From CAYFKJ01 sp964343605 (GTDB taxonomy: Bacteria; Pseudomonadota; Alphaproteobacteria; UBA2966): a DNA stretch of 64,000 nucleotides. Made by a program: the position numbers and the translations under genes. Of this stretch, positions 54,925 through 64,000 are shown one piece after another. The stretch is taken from the NCBI GenBank assembly GCA_964343605.1, contig CAYFKJ010000001.1:496001-560000 (forward strand), given 5' to 3'. How positions within the stretch are numbered: position 1 is the stretch's first letter; each line of letters begins with the position of its first letter. The notes beneath the pieces are model-generated. The model was not told where the DNA came from and searched no databases. It worked only from the letters and a program-made list of their open reading frames with translations.

Positions 54925-56066
54925 TACAACGACTTACTTCGCATCCAACTCGGCCAACTCAACATAGCTACAAAAGAAAATACAAAACAATACGATACCA
55001 TCGTAAATACCTGCACTTTCGGATAGTAGCTAAATATCAAATAAATAAATGGCATCCCAAAAATAGATATAGTTATTAGCGAATTTATTTCTATTTTTTT
55101 TCTATCGATCACATATTTTTTTATTTGTAATACTATCACGCCAACGGTCACCAAAGTCAAAACACCATAACATACGGCATAGTATAGTTGCGCGAGGTAC
55201 GGAAAATGACCGGCCTTCAGCAACGTGGCATACCCCAACATTACAAGAATACCGGTGCCAAATCCCTCCACCAGGTTAGCGGAATGCGTGCCCACATGAG
55301 CTTGCATTATTCGAATGGATTCGGGGGCGTGCCAGGCGAACCATGCGGCCATCGCAGATATTGGAATCAGCGCGCAGGCGATAGAGATGGCGAGCGTTGA
55401 ATAACGCTTTTGTTGCAATAGCCACCAGGCAAATGCCAGACAACAACCTCCTCCAACCACAACAAACATCGGGTGTGTCGTCATGGCTGAACCAAAAAGA
55501 AATGCGGCCGAAGCATAGTAAACCGTGTCCAAGGATTTTGATTTTGCGTCAGCCGCTTGCGCGCACAACATCCCCCCGGCCAATGTAGCCAACCCGAACG
55601 CCTCGGGTCTGGGGGACAATACGTCTATTACAAAAGGGGTAACCGGCAGCAAAATCAGAAATACATTGGCTCTCAAGAATCCCAGTTGCGAATTATCGCC
55701 TGAGGTCCGCTTCAATAATGTGACGCTTGTCGCGATCAACACACTAACGACCAGCAGATGAAAGATCTTGTAGGTGAAAAAATTTATCGGCAGACCCACG
55801 GAATCCCATATCAGATAAAAGACCGACTGTGTAAAGCTATAGCCGGGCAGATTGATATAGAACCTTTGGAACCGGTCGACGTACAAGATTCCAAGATCGC
55901 CGAAATTGAGAAAGCCGAGGGCTTGCGATATGAACGCCCCGTCGTCGGACCCGGGAGCCAAATACCAGATGCTTCCCCAAATGTGCAATGCCCACAGCAC
56001 GCCCAAATACTGTGTAACGCGGGGCTTCGAAACAAACTCCCCAATATTCAGTCCTGAGGATGGCAT
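54924..56066 (-). CDS. polytopic membrane protein, GT-C-like
   Basis: 380-aa protein with about nine membrane segments. Start ATG at 56066 (MPSSGLNIGEF); an upstream in-frame codon at 56243 would overlap the polymerase gene by 170 nt. The first loop has YLAPGSDDGAFISQALGF, with the acidic pair expected in GT-C dolichol/undecaprenyl-sugar transferases. Its middle and 3' parts are clearly AT-rich compared with the flanks. It probably glycosylates or modifies the glycan on the periplasmic side. Confidence 0.7.
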   Translation of the reverse strand: MPSSGLNIGEFVSKPRVTQYLGVLWALHIWGSIWYLAPGSDDGAFISQALGFLNFGDLGILYVDRFQRFYINLPGYSFTQSVFYLIWDSVGLPINFFTYKIFHLLVVSVLIATSVTLLKRTSGDNSQLGFLRANVFLILLPVTPFVIDVLSPRPEAFGLATLAGGMLCAQAADAKSKSLDTVYYASAAFLFGSAMTTHPMFVVVGGGCCLAFAWWLLQQKRYSTLAISIACALIPISAMAAWFAWHAPESIRIMQAHVGTHSANLVEGFGTGILVMLGYATLLKAGHFPYLAQLYYAVCYGVLTLVTVGVIVLQIKKYVIDRKKIEINSLITISIFGMPFIYLIFSYYPKVQVFTMVSYCFVFSFVAMLSWPSWMRSKSL

Positions 56067-56071
56067 GCAAT

Positions 56072-57235
56072 TTACCGTGTTCTGGCGAACTGCCACCGTG
56101 TCGCATTTTGCCAATTGAGGTATAGATTTCGCGACTGGAGGACGGCAAATGCGATGAATATCATGGCTATCCACCCCGCACGATACCGATTTGCGGATCC
56201 AGGATTCATGACGCCGAAGGGATAGTTTGGGAACAAAACCCAAAAGGTGAAAAACATCCCGGTGATCACCGAATAAATGGGCAGTCGAGGCAGGCGCGGT
56301 ACGATATAGAAAAAGAGGATACTCAACAGGACGACGCTCTCGACAAACGAGAAGAGGTGAAGCGGCGATGCTAGCGTTTCTTCAATCGTTGGTCCAATAA
56401 ACGCCATGACGAAACCGATGTGCATCCGCGAAAAAACGTCGTAGGCGTGAACAAAAAACAAATCGGTTCTGGTACTCCCGACATTGATGTATGTCGTGAA
56501 ACCCCGTTGAACGCCAAACGACATTTCATCAATCGCGTCCCGAAACACGAATAAGGCGGCCAGAGAAAACAAGCCGATCAATAGGGCGACGAATGCCTTT
56601 TGCTTAACGTGGGTGCCTAGAACGGTCACCGTCAGGAGGTAAAAAAGCGCTGGCACGTAATGAGGCTTGTAAACCCATATTGCCGCCAAGGCGACAAACT
56701 GAATCGTCGTAAATTTGTATCTGCCGTAATAAAGGCGGATCAGACCCCCACCCAGCACGCACACCGCAAAAACAACTATGCACTCCTTTGACGCCATGGA
56801 CGTCCAGATCGTGAATGAAGGCAAGGCAAGAAGGATTGCGAGGCGCAGCCGTTGCGTAGCGCTCACGCTCATCAAAAGATAAACGATCCCAACATAGGCA
56901 ATCGTCTGAAAGCCAATATTGATGAGTATGGGATTGCCTAGAAACAGCAGGTTGAAGACCCTGCCAATTAATCCGGTGAAGTGGGTCGAAGCCTGAAAAT
57001 CTGCAAAATTGGCCGCCTTCTGGACAACTTCAAGCGCGCCCAAATCCGAAAACCCCTCTCCGGATTTTCCTTGCTGATACGACCAAGTGTCACCGACAAG
57101 TGTCAGGCGGAGTATCACCAACTGGGCAAATACAGATGACGCGCAGCGATAACAATAAAAGGCAAAAAGAAACTTCTTCCAAAAATTGTCCAGCTCAAAT
57201 TCCCGGTCGTACAATCGAGTAATTCTTGTAGCCAT
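56072..57235 (-). CDS. EpsG/Wzy-like polysaccharide polymerase
   Basis: 387-aa membrane protein with about ten spans. The ATG at 57235 gives MATRITRLYDREFEL; longer frames are unlikely. A long hydrophilic loop with ASKECIVVF and a second with GSANRYRAGW fit EpsG-like polymerases, which join repeats at the periplasmic face. It is located between the chain-length regulator gene and the GT-C-like gene, as expected for a Wzy-type protein. Sequence similarity in this family is low, hence some reserve. Confidence 0.75.
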   Translation of the reverse strand: MATRITRLYDREFELDNFWKKFLFAFYCYRCASSVFAQLVILRLTLVGDTWSYQQGKSGEGFSDLGALEVVQKAANFADFQASTHFTGLIGRVFNLLFLGNPILINIGFQTIAYVGIVYLLMSVSATQRLRLAILLALPSFTIWTSMASKECIVVFAVCVLGGGLIRLYYGRYKFTTIQFVALAAIWVYKPHYVPALFYLLTVTVLGTHVKQKAFVALLIGLFSLAALFVFRDAIDEMSFGVQRGFTTYINVGSTRTDLFFVHAYDVFSRMHIGFVMAFIGPTIEETLASPLHLFSFVESVVLLSILFFYIVPRLPRLPIYSVITGMFFTFWVLFPNYPFGVMNPGSANRYRAGWIAMIFIAFAVLQSRNLYLNWQNATRWQFARTR

Positions 57236-57254
57236 ACCCAGTACCGTCGTTTGG

Positions 57255-58247
57255 CTATTCGACGCGGTACAGCGTCCAGAGCACGATAAGTACGATCGAC
57301 AAGGCCAGGGCACCAAAGACGCGTACGCCCATCGTCTTCAAAATCGTGGGCGACGTTTTGTATTTTGAGATGTAGGGCGGATCCAAAACCACAATTTCAC
57401 TTGAACTCCCCCCTTCAAGCATCATTTCCTTGCGCGTAACGTTCGCGAGGAGCGACATCAGGGCATTACGGAAGTCGACGATTTGAGTATTTGAAAGCCT
57501 CGCTTCTAAAAATTTTCGCCGCTTGGCCTGAGCGGCGACTTCCTGCTGGTGAATGAACTCGCTGATTTCCGCGAAAACAATTTTCAACATCCATAACGCC
57601 ATTTCGGCGTCAGCGTGGGCAAATGAAATCCGATTGAAATCACTCTCGTCGATCGCTTCGATTTGAAAACCGCCGCCAACGTATCCCGCCAAATCTTCGA
57701 TCGTCGGCGCCGACCAAAGGGGTTGCCTAAAGAAGGCTTTGACCTTCTGATCCCATTCAAATTGGTCGCCGGAAGGCCGTTTCCACGAATTCCTCTCGGC
57801 ATCCCAAGCGCCACCGTAGACCACCATCATCAGGTCGTGCTTCTCGTCCAATTTCTTGGCCAATTTCAACGTCGACGCAATAATCTTCATCCGCTGGAAA
57901 ACGTCATTTGTTTTTTGGGTGCCCAGAGTAATGCCGGCCAGCCCCGCAATCGTCCTTGATTGGCCTTCCACGCGTTCCTGGATCTCAGCCGGTGCCACCA
58001 GCATCACCGCTCGATGCGCCGACTGGTGATTTTGGATTGTCGTAACGCCTGACCAAACCCCCAATACCAAAAATGCCAAGACCAGCCACCACTTGCGCCG
58101 GATCTCAACCACAATGGTCCGCAAATCGATGACGTCCTCATTTCGATCGACGTAAGATGGCGTATCACCGCTGGATTCGGGCGCGGAAGCAGGAGCGGCT
58201 TCGATAGCCGGCTCTACTGCATCTTTGACGGCGTCTTGTGTACTCAT
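57255..58247 (-). CDS. wzz: Wzz-type polysaccharide chain-length determinant
   Basis: 330-aa inner-membrane protein. The first span is at about residues 55-75 (WWLVLAFLVLGVWSG), the periplasmic region is largely helical and a second span lies near the C-terminus (VRVFGALALSIVLIVLWTLY). The ATG at 58247 has GGAGG five nt upstream. No tyrosine-kinase domain is fused. It follows the YjbH-like gene by 71 nt. Confidence 0.87.
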   Translation of the reverse strand: MSTQDAVKDAVEPAIEAAPASAPESSGDTPSYVDRNEDVIDLRTIVVEIRRKWWLVLAFLVLGVWSGVTTIQNHQSAHRAVMLVAPAEIQERVEGQSRTIAGLAGITLGTQKTNDVFQRMKIIASTLKLAKKLDEKHDLMMVVYGGAWDAERNSWKRPSGDQFEWDQKVKAFFRQPLWSAPTIEDLAGYVGGGFQIEAIDESDFNRISFAHADAEMALWMLKIVFAEISEFIHQQEVAAQAKRRKFLEARLSNTQIVDFRNALMSLLANVTRKEMMLEGGSSSEIVVLDPPYISKYKTSPTILKTMGVRVFGALALSIVLIVLWTLYRVE

Positions 58248-58318
58248 ATCCTCCGACCTCATTCAGTGTCACACGGTTCAAACGTATCTTGATTGGCTAA
58301 CAAGTTATCGCCGACAAA

Positions 58319-61300
58319 TTAGTCAAGGAACCGATCCCAATCCCGCACTGTTCCATTCAAGCTTCCGCTCGAAACGACGCTATTAAGCCTTCCCTGCATA
58401 CCCAAACGCGCACCGCCATCTCTTGTAATTGGTCGGAAAGCGAATGAGCCCCGCCGTGTGGACGACTCGGTTAAAAACAGTTCGAAGGGAAGAGAAATGA
58501 AAAATCCCTTGTCAAAGCTTCCCTCACCAAACACCTCAGCCGGTACATCTGTCAACGTGGCCCACATCCCGACACGGACACCGCTGTCGAATAGTCTCGA
58601 TGCGGTAAAGGTAACGCCCGTGTCACCCGCGAGAAATCGGCCCACATGAGCACCCACCGACACATCGTACCACGGAGAATCATAGTAGGCGTTAATGTGC
58701 CCGGTAATGACATTGTAGTCCCGAAATTTAAAGAGCTGGTCGAATTCCCGCTTCCAAACCTTGTTTATGTCGACGCCGATGGAGAATCTGGAGTTATAGG
58801 GCGAATGAAGTACTTCCGCACTGTATCCCCCAAACATTTCCTCGAACAATCCTGCGGAAAACCGAACATACCATTCGGACAGGGGCTGGAAGTAATAGTT
58901 GGCTTGCAGCCTGCGAACGGTGAAAAAACCTGCTTCCTGGAGGTACTCTTTGACGTCCGTTCTAACATGTGGCAATTGGCTGCTGGAGCCGAACCTGATC
59001 TTACCGAAGTTGTCGTAAAAATTCCGGTTGATTCGACCTGTCAGATTGAGCCCGCGCCACAACGCGGCGTCAAATCCGGCAGTCGCAAACAACCTGTACA
59101 ACACGAACTGGTTCGGGCCGCCGATGTGAGATTGCAGCTTCGGATTAATGGTCCAACTGATATTGGGATAATTCGAGGGATTTGTTACGGCGTATTTAGG
59201 CGGGAGAATCCCCGGGCGTGGACCTTCGAATTTGGTGTTTGCCCAAATTTCCTCAGGACTGCTCTTTGCCACCATGGCATTTTCGAGGTCTTTTCGCCTT
59301 ACCGTTATTCGACTCAATTCCATCCCCGCAGATGTCGTCACGATGGATAGGTCTTCAATTTCCGGGGGAACATTGTTAGCCAAAACGCGAAGCGCACGCC
59401 CCAGGTTCCTTGCCCTTTGTCGGAACAATCTCTGGGCGCCGTAAACGGCGACGGACCGGCCTTCTACGACGACGGCTTCGGTGAAAAATTTAACCTTCCG
59501 CATCGCCTCGAACAGATGCCTTGAAATGGCGATTTTGTCCTGCTCAGTCCAGTAGGGCTCCACCGTCTCAGCTTCGCCGCTAACGCCGCTAGTGGCGGTA
59601 TTCCATTGCTCGTTGCCTTCGCTGTTGCGGCCGCGATTGGCGGTGGCCCTCGCAATTTCAACCCCGGAACGCACCGCGACGATGGTCACCTGGTCTAGAG
59701 AAGTCGGCGCCGTATCCGCCACAACCCGCGCGGTTTCTGCAAAATCCGGCATGCTGCTTTGTTCCGGCAACACCACTTCAAGGGACGCGCTGCGGTGAGA
59801 AAAGCTGATTTCACCAAGGGTGAAACCTTGATCATCAAGAGCATCGAACATGTCGTCTACGAACGCATCGCGTTCAATCTCGGAACGAACGAATGTCCGC
59901 CGCGAGATCTCGTAACCGGAATTCACAAGTACAAGTGAAACGGTTTCGACGGGCGTCGGGACGCTCCGCAACACCACCCGGGCGGCTTTGGCGGACGGTT
60001 CGGCCGATACTCGGGTTCTTGATACGGTCACTTCCGCCTTCTTGTGCGAGAGAGAGAAATCCTCAACCTGAAAGCCTTCGATCTCAAGGCCTTCAAACAT
60101 GTGGTCCACAATTCGCGAGTGTTCGACCTCCCGTCTGCTTACCTTGACGGCACCGCTCGTCCAGTTGGAATGAGCGCTCACTATCGTGACGGCTTCACTG
60201 TTTTCGGGGAAAGCGTTCCCGATGATCCTCGCGGCATCCTCTATTCTTGAAGATGGCTCGCCGTTTTCAAGACCCGCCAAGGCTACCTTCACCTCGTCTC
60301 CCACGATCTCAAAATTCGTAATCTCCAGACTCTTTTTGGCGAGATCGCTTATCAACAGGTTCGCCGGATCGGTTTCCTCTGAGACCACGTCTGCCGCAAG
60401 CTGCTCATCACCGGTCGTTTCGAATTTATCATCGTCAGATGGCCATAGCCATTTTGGCCATATCTCCTTCTTTTTTTCCTTCTGAAGTTCCGCCTCGACT
60501 TCCATACGCGGTTTCAAAGCGGGGGGCGGGGGATCACCGAATTTGGGCATTCCGGGATCGTGAAGGTTTGATCGCAACGCCACGCGAAATGTCGTTATAT
60601 TGCCTCTTTCGTGCGCGAGCGATGTCTCCAACCAAGGAAACGGACGGTACATCACCCCGAAATTGATCGGTGAGTCTTGGGTATATCGGTTGCCTTGTGG
60701 TTCCGACTGATAGTCGTTGGGGTCGTATTCCATTTTGAACGTCAAGCCGTCGATAGGTGTTCTGTAGGCAACACCTCCGTAAATAGCTACGTTCGGACCC
60801 GAAAGGTAAGTGTCGAAATTAAGCTGCCCGCCAATCCGAGAAACACCGGAGCGGGTTTGGAACTTTTCAGACAAGTATGTGAGCGGGTTATCGATGCTGC
60901 TGCCGGACGTGCCATAGCCCCAATTCATTCCAAGACTAAAATCAAGATCATAGAAACGCTTGTTTGCCGTCAGATATTCACCGGCGAACTGTCCGGTGCC
61001 AAGACCATCCTGCAATGTCAATGCAATCGCCGGCAGGTATTTGCTTTCCTCCAGGAGACGGAAAGTAACGTCGGCGCCCCGATCCTTGAAGGTTTGGGCA
61101 CCACTAAAATCCACGAAGGGAGAAAAAAGGCGATTTCGAATTTCAGTGTATCTGAAGGTGCCTTCCAACCAGGGCAGTGCCTGCAATGTGATGTAATATC
61201 TCTTGTAATCGTCCCAACGGGAATAACCGACTTCGAAGTTCGCGTCCGGGCTTGTACGCGCGCTTCTGGTTTGGAACAATCCGGTTCCACCGAAATTATT

Positions 61301-61438
61301 CTTCCCGATCCAATCATCGGCAACTGATTTGCCGGCGGCCCACACTTGGCTGGCCAGCGAAATAACAACGAACGCAACAGCCGCAATAAGATATCGTTTC
61401 TTGCGACGGCGCGTACGCAAGCACCACGGGAGATGCAT
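58319..61438 (-). CDS. YjbH-like outer-membrane exopolysaccharide protein with internal repeats
   Basis: 1039-aa protein with a signal peptide (residues 1-35, ending SQVWAAG). The N-terminal and C-terminal parts (about 40-300 and 745-1039) match the YjbH domain: NFGGTGLFQTRSARTSPD, then beta-barrel strands such as YRLFATAGFDAALW. Between them about residues 363-725 hold four tandem units of some 85 residues, each with A(R)VV....P....VTIV...SG.EI.R. E. coli YjbH is about 700 aa, so the repeats explain the length. The gene sits between the exporter and wzz genes. Confidence 0.85.
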   Translation of the reverse strand: MHLPWCLRTRRRKKRYLIAAVAFVVISLASQVWAAGKSVADDWIGKNNFGGTGLFQTRSARTSPDANFEVGYSRWDDYKRYYITLQALPWLEGTFRYTEIRNRLFSPFVDFSGAQTFKDRGADVTFRLLEESKYLPAIALTLQDGLGTGQFAGEYLTANKRFYDLDFSLGMNWGYGTSGSSIDNPLTYLSEKFQTRSGVSRIGGQLNFDTYLSGPNVAIYGGVAYRTPIDGLTFKMEYDPNDYQSEPQGNRYTQDSPINFGVMYRPFPWLETSLAHERGNITTFRVALRSNLHDPGMPKFGDPPPPALKPRMEVEAELQKEKKKEIWPKWLWPSDDDKFETTGDEQLAADVVSEETDPANLLISDLAKKSLEITNFEIVGDEVKVALAGLENGEPSSRIEDAARIIGNAFPENSEAVTIVSAHSNWTSGAVKVSRREVEHSRIVDHMFEGLEIEGFQVEDFSLSHKKAEVTVSRTRVSAEPSAKAARVVLRSVPTPVETVSLVLVNSGYEISRRTFVRSEIERDAFVDDMFDALDDQGFTLGEISFSHRSASLEVVLPEQSSMPDFAETARVVADTAPTSLDQVTIVAVRSGVEIARATANRGRNSEGNEQWNTATSGVSGEAETVEPYWTEQDKIAISRHLFEAMRKVKFFTEAVVVEGRSVAVYGAQRLFRQRARNLGRALRVLANNVPPEIEDLSIVTTSAGMELSRITVRRKDLENAMVAKSSPEEIWANTKFEGPRPGILPPKYAVTNPSNYPNISWTINPKLQSHIGGPNQFVLYRLFATAGFDAALWRGLNLTGRINRNFYDNFGKIRFGSSSQLPHVRTDVKEYLQEAGFFTVRRLQANYYFQPLSEWYVRFSAGLFEEMFGGYSAEVLHSPYNSRFSIGVDINKVWKREFDQLFKFRDYNVITGHINAYYDSPWYDVSVGAHVGRFLAGDTGVTFTASRLFDSGVRVGMWATLTDVPAEVFGEGSFDKGFFISLPFELFLTESSTRRGSFAFRPITRDGGARLGMQGRLNSVVSSGSLNGTVRDWDRFLD

Positions 61439-61474
61439 CACTATTGATCCCGAACCAGACTGATGCCCGTTAAA

Positions 61475-64000
61475 TCAATTGTTGCCGATAACGGCCAGCG
61501 ATGCGGCGGTAATCGCCATCTGACTGATCAGTGAAGTGATATCCTTAGCAAAACTGAATATGTCCACAGGAGCCGGATTCTTTGGCACTACGACGGTGCT
61601 TCCAGGCGGAACCTGCACCGGATTGTAGTTCCACACGCTTACCGATACCGGCTGGGCCACGCCATTGGGATAAACGAGGAACATTCGATCCTCGTCAGCC
61701 GATTGCTGCAGTCCTCCAGCCTGCTGAATGTACTCGTCAACCTTGGTTCCAGAAACAAACTGGAGCGCACCGGGATTCAATGTATCGCCAATGACCAAAA
61801 CCGAATTCGGCCTTTTCGGCATGAATATCTGATCGCCCGGCTCCAAAACGGAATCCAGTTCCGGCCTCACTTGCAATACCGTCGGATCCGCTTCAATCAC
61901 GACACGGCCCAGCGGCTCGGTTTTGGCAATCTCATCGCTCAAAGTCTGCAGTGCCAGCAAAGCGCCAGGCTCCGCAACTTTGCTCCCGGCTGCAAACATG
62001 GCTGACGATTTCAATTCCCTGGCGGCGCGTTGAAATCCCTCTTTTTGGGCAATTTTCACGCGTTCCCGGGTAAATATCGCGCCATATGGGTAGGCTTGAT
62101 CCGTCAGGCCGCCGGCCCGGGCCATCAATTCGGACATACGTTCGCCACGCCGAATATCGTACAACCCAGGCCGGACAAATTCCCCCGACAGCAATACCGG
62201 CCCACTATCGCGGTCGGTAAACAAGGCATTGAACCGAGCGACGTTGCCCGGATCGACGACGACCTGATGCGCGCTAACTCTTGTCAGATCCACCATGGTC
62301 CTGTCGGTTCCGCCGGATAGGAATCTTGTGATTTCCACCTGCGTCGGATCGGATTCCCGCGTCAGACCTCCGACGACGGCAATCAACGACGACATTTTTG
62401 TGCCCGACGTAACCGGATAGGCACCGGGGATTCTCACTTCGCCATTGACGGCCACGGCATGTTCCAAAGCGAATGGCAACAAATCCGGTATTCTGTTGAA
62501 AACTTCGGGACAGGGGCGTGGATTCACGAATGCTGCCGAACCATTCACACCCAGCGCCTGCAACGCGCTCTCAAATCGATTTGAGCGGGTAAACCTGAGA
62601 ATGGTCGCCAAGCTCCTCAACCCGGAACACGATTGCACGCTAAGCGTTTTTTGCGCGACCTCCGCAGAAATGGGCTGATTGGTCGCCAATGGACCGAGTC
62701 GCGAAGCATCCGTCGTATCGTCGTCGCTGGCTTGATTCTCCGTCAGTTCCACGAGCCCACTGACTAGCGAAGTGACGTTTGTGGCAGCGGCGTCATCTTC
62801 TTGATCCCGTCTTTCCTCGACGAGTTCGAAGTCCGGTGAGATCGCCCGCCGAACGTCATCGGAGGAGAGGAATCTTATCTCTTCCTGACTAAACACAATC
62901 AGACGGTCGCGATCACGTAGAGAATAATCCTGCTCGCCGGAGAGAATCTTCCCTAGATTGAGCGCGAACAGCCTTCGTGCCCGGGTAGCCGGATCCGTCG
63001 TCTCAAGAACGGCAAACAACAAGTACGGATCGTCGCCAATATTCCGCTGATCTCCAACGAGGGCTCGAATCGTTGGCGTCGAGGCGAGAGAACGGCGTCC
63101 AGGATTACGTACATGGCCATCTATGCTCACGGTGCCGACCACGATATTTTCGCGGCGGCCCACGGTTACGATGTCACCGGCTCCCAAAACGCGATTGCTG
63201 TCAAATGTCTCTTCAACGATTTCCCGGCCGGAATCATCGAAATACATTACGGAAAAAATATTTCCCTTGGGCCGGATCGGATTTCCCGCCAACGCCATGG
63301 CTTCGCCAATGCTGATTTCCCTCTGGCCTTCCGCAAGTTCGAAGATACCGGGCGTTTGAACCTCGCCCGAAACGGCTACCGTGGCACCCAGGCTGGGAAC
63401 GAGAATGTGGTCACCATCACGAACTCCGAAGTTCTGACCACCAAACGTGGGATACAAAAGGTCGTACACGTCGACCCAGAATATGCGATCCCCCCGCTGA
63501 ACCTGCACACGCCTAAGACTCCCGGTTTTCCGGATCCCGCCGGCAACGGTCAAAGCGTCGAATACGGTCGAGAGGCCGGTCAGCTGGTGCACACCTGGTT
63601 TGCGGACCATACCGGTAACGCGCACGGCCGCCAGCCTAACGGCACCCAAAGCAATCGAAACATCGGTGCCGAAAACTGTGCGATTGACTGCATCCCTTAG
63701 GGATTGTCGAAATTCACCAAACGATTTGCCGGCGACCGGCACCTGGCCGATGTCTTCCAACCAGATGCTGCCCTGACGATCAACCCAAACCTTGCTCGCG
63801 CCGGTTTTGTTTCCCTCGAAAATAATTATGAGCTGATCACCGATCCCCAGCACGTAGTCATCTTGTATGGCCCCATTGACGAGAACATCAGGCTTGATAA
63901 TGCCGTCAAACACACGATATCCGGCTTGGAAAATGGAATTGCCGATCCGCCTACAATAATCGCGTTCCGTTTGAGAAAATTCCGAAAGGATGCTAACGAC
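61475..64000 (-). CDS. SLBB-domain polysaccharide export protein, 5' end cut
   Basis: At least 841 aa; the frame stays open to the window edge, so the true start lies beyond it. A GTG at 63913 is not needed as start. It begins in a poly_export-type region (DDYVLGIGDQLIIIFEG) followed by at least six SLBB motifs of the pattern xGxVxxPG (for example VTGMVRKPG, VSGEVQTPG, VNGEVRIPG, LSGEFVRPG). The C-terminal segment SFAKDITSLISQMAITAASL is hydrophobic. It is a Wza-like outer-membrane export protein, larger than Wza (about 380 aa). Confidence 0.88.
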   Translation of the reverse strand, partial: VVSILSEFSQTERDYCRRIGNSIFQAGYRVFDGIIKPDVLVNGAIQDDYVLGIGDQLIIIFEGNKTGASKVWVDRQGSIWLEDIGQVPVAGKSFGEFRQSLRDAVNRTVFGTDVSIALGAVRLAAVRVTGMVRKPGVHQLTGLSTVFDALTVAGGIRKTGSLRRVQVQRGDRIFWVDVYDLLYPTFGGQNFGVRDGDHILVPSLGATVAVSGEVQTPGIFELAEGQREISIGEAMALAGNPIRPKGNIFSVMYFDDSGREIVEETFDSNRVLGAGDIVTVGRRENIVVGTVSIDGHVRNPGRRSLASTPTIRALVGDQRNIGDDPYLLFAVLETTDPATRARRLFALNLGKILSGEQDYSLRDRDRLIVFSQEEIRFLSSDDVRRAISPDFELVEERRDQEDDAAATNVTSLVSGLVELTENQASDDDTTDASRLGPLATNQPISAEVAQKTLSVQSCSGLRSLATILRFTRSNRFESALQALGVNGSAAFVNPRPCPEVFNRIPDLLPFALEHAVAVNGEVRIPGAYPVTSGTKMSSLIAVVGGLTRESDPTQVEITRFLSGGTDRTMVDLTRVSAHQVVVDPGNVARFNALFTDRDSGPVLLSGEFVRPGLYDIRRGERMSELMARAGGLTDQAYPYGAIFTRERVKIAQKEGFQRAARELKSSAMFAAGSKVAEPGALLALQTLSDEIAKTEPLGRVVIEADPTVLQVRPELDSVLEPGDQIFMPKRPNSVLVIGDTLNPGALQFVSGTKVDEYIQQAGGLQQSADEDRMFLVYPNGVAQPVSVSVWNYNPVQVPPGSTVVVPKNPAPVDIFSFAKDITSLISQMAITAASLAVIGNN

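Noticed and set aside
58646..59350. 234-residue plus-strand frame inside the YjbH-like gene
   Set aside because: Antisense to a long gene with signal peptide and conserved domains.
1..64000. tRNA, rRNA, CRISPR array, IS element or transposase
   Set aside because: None seen: no regularly spaced repeats, no transposase-like frame and no recognisable structural RNA.

Overview
The window is one continuous cell-surface polysaccharide locus with no housekeeping genes in view. Its gene content (pseudaminic-type sugar acid genes, an ACP plus SDR acyl set reminiscent of rhizobial rkp genes, a YjbH-like outer-membrane protein, an SLBB exporter, Wzz) and moderate-to-high GC suggest a Gram-negative alphaproteobacterium, probably environmental or marine. 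This is an inference from family content, not from a marker gene. Both window edges cut into the locus.

Layout. (1) About 1-8.7 kb, minus strand: three GT4 glycosyltransferases, a GT-B-like protein, a SAM methyltransferase, a flippase-like UPF0104 membrane protein and a glutamine-dependent asparagine-synthase homologue. (2) About 8.7-19.4 kb, minus strand, tightly packed: aldo/keto reductase, PIG-L deacetylase, class III aminotransferase, SpsF-type cytidylyltransferase, PseH-like N-acyltransferase, then an acyl-ACP cassette (AMP ligase, KAS III, MBL hydrolase, SDR reductase, ACP), an ATP-grasp ligase and a NeuB-type synthase. (3) About 19.5-31 kb: a large putative transferase, an MsbA/PglK-type ABC exporter, a second asparagine synthase, pseG-pseC-GNAT-pseB, and a third asparagine synthase. 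(4) About 31-48.5 kb: B12-type radical SAM enzyme, AT-rich spacer, sulfotransferase, two NodU/CmcH carbamoyltransferases, the wbpG-hisF-hisH amidination set, a frameshifted SGNH hydrolase, a methyltransferase, a D-2-hydroxyacid dehydrogenase, a GT2-cytidylyltransferase fusion, a second SpsF and a second NeuB. (5) A 626-nt divergent spacer. (6) About 49.1-54.3 kb, plus strand: C-methyltransferase, rfbF, rfbG, membrane GT2 and a Gfo/Idh oxidoreductase, i.e. a CDP-6-deoxyhexose branch. (7) About 54.3-64 kb, minus strand: membrane and anchored proteins, EpsG/Wzy-like polymerase, Wzz, a 1039-aa YjbH-like protein and a 5'-truncated SLBB export protein.

How it fits together. pseB-pseC-pseG with a GNAT can make the 2,4-diamino sugar precursor of pseudaminic acid. 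Two NeuB homologues and three cytidylyltransferase-like domains point to two different nonulosonic or ulosonic acids. The ACP cassette next to a PseH-like transferase suggests that one of them carries a custom N-acyl group such as 3-hydroxybutyryl. wbpG-hisF-hisH (acetamidino), three asparagine synthases (carboxamides), two carbamoyltransferases, a sulfotransferase, a radical SAM enzyme and several methyltransferases would decorate the glycan further. No Wzx flippase and no initiating phosphoglycosyltransferase is visible. The ABC exporter is the best flippase candidate, with polymerase, Wzz, SLBB and YjbH proteins serving polymerisation and export.

Regulation. The two longest spacers each carry a near-identical 17-bp palindrome (15 of 17 positions shared). 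In the divergent spacer it overlaps the -10 of a plausible sigma70 promoter, so a shared regulator is plausible.
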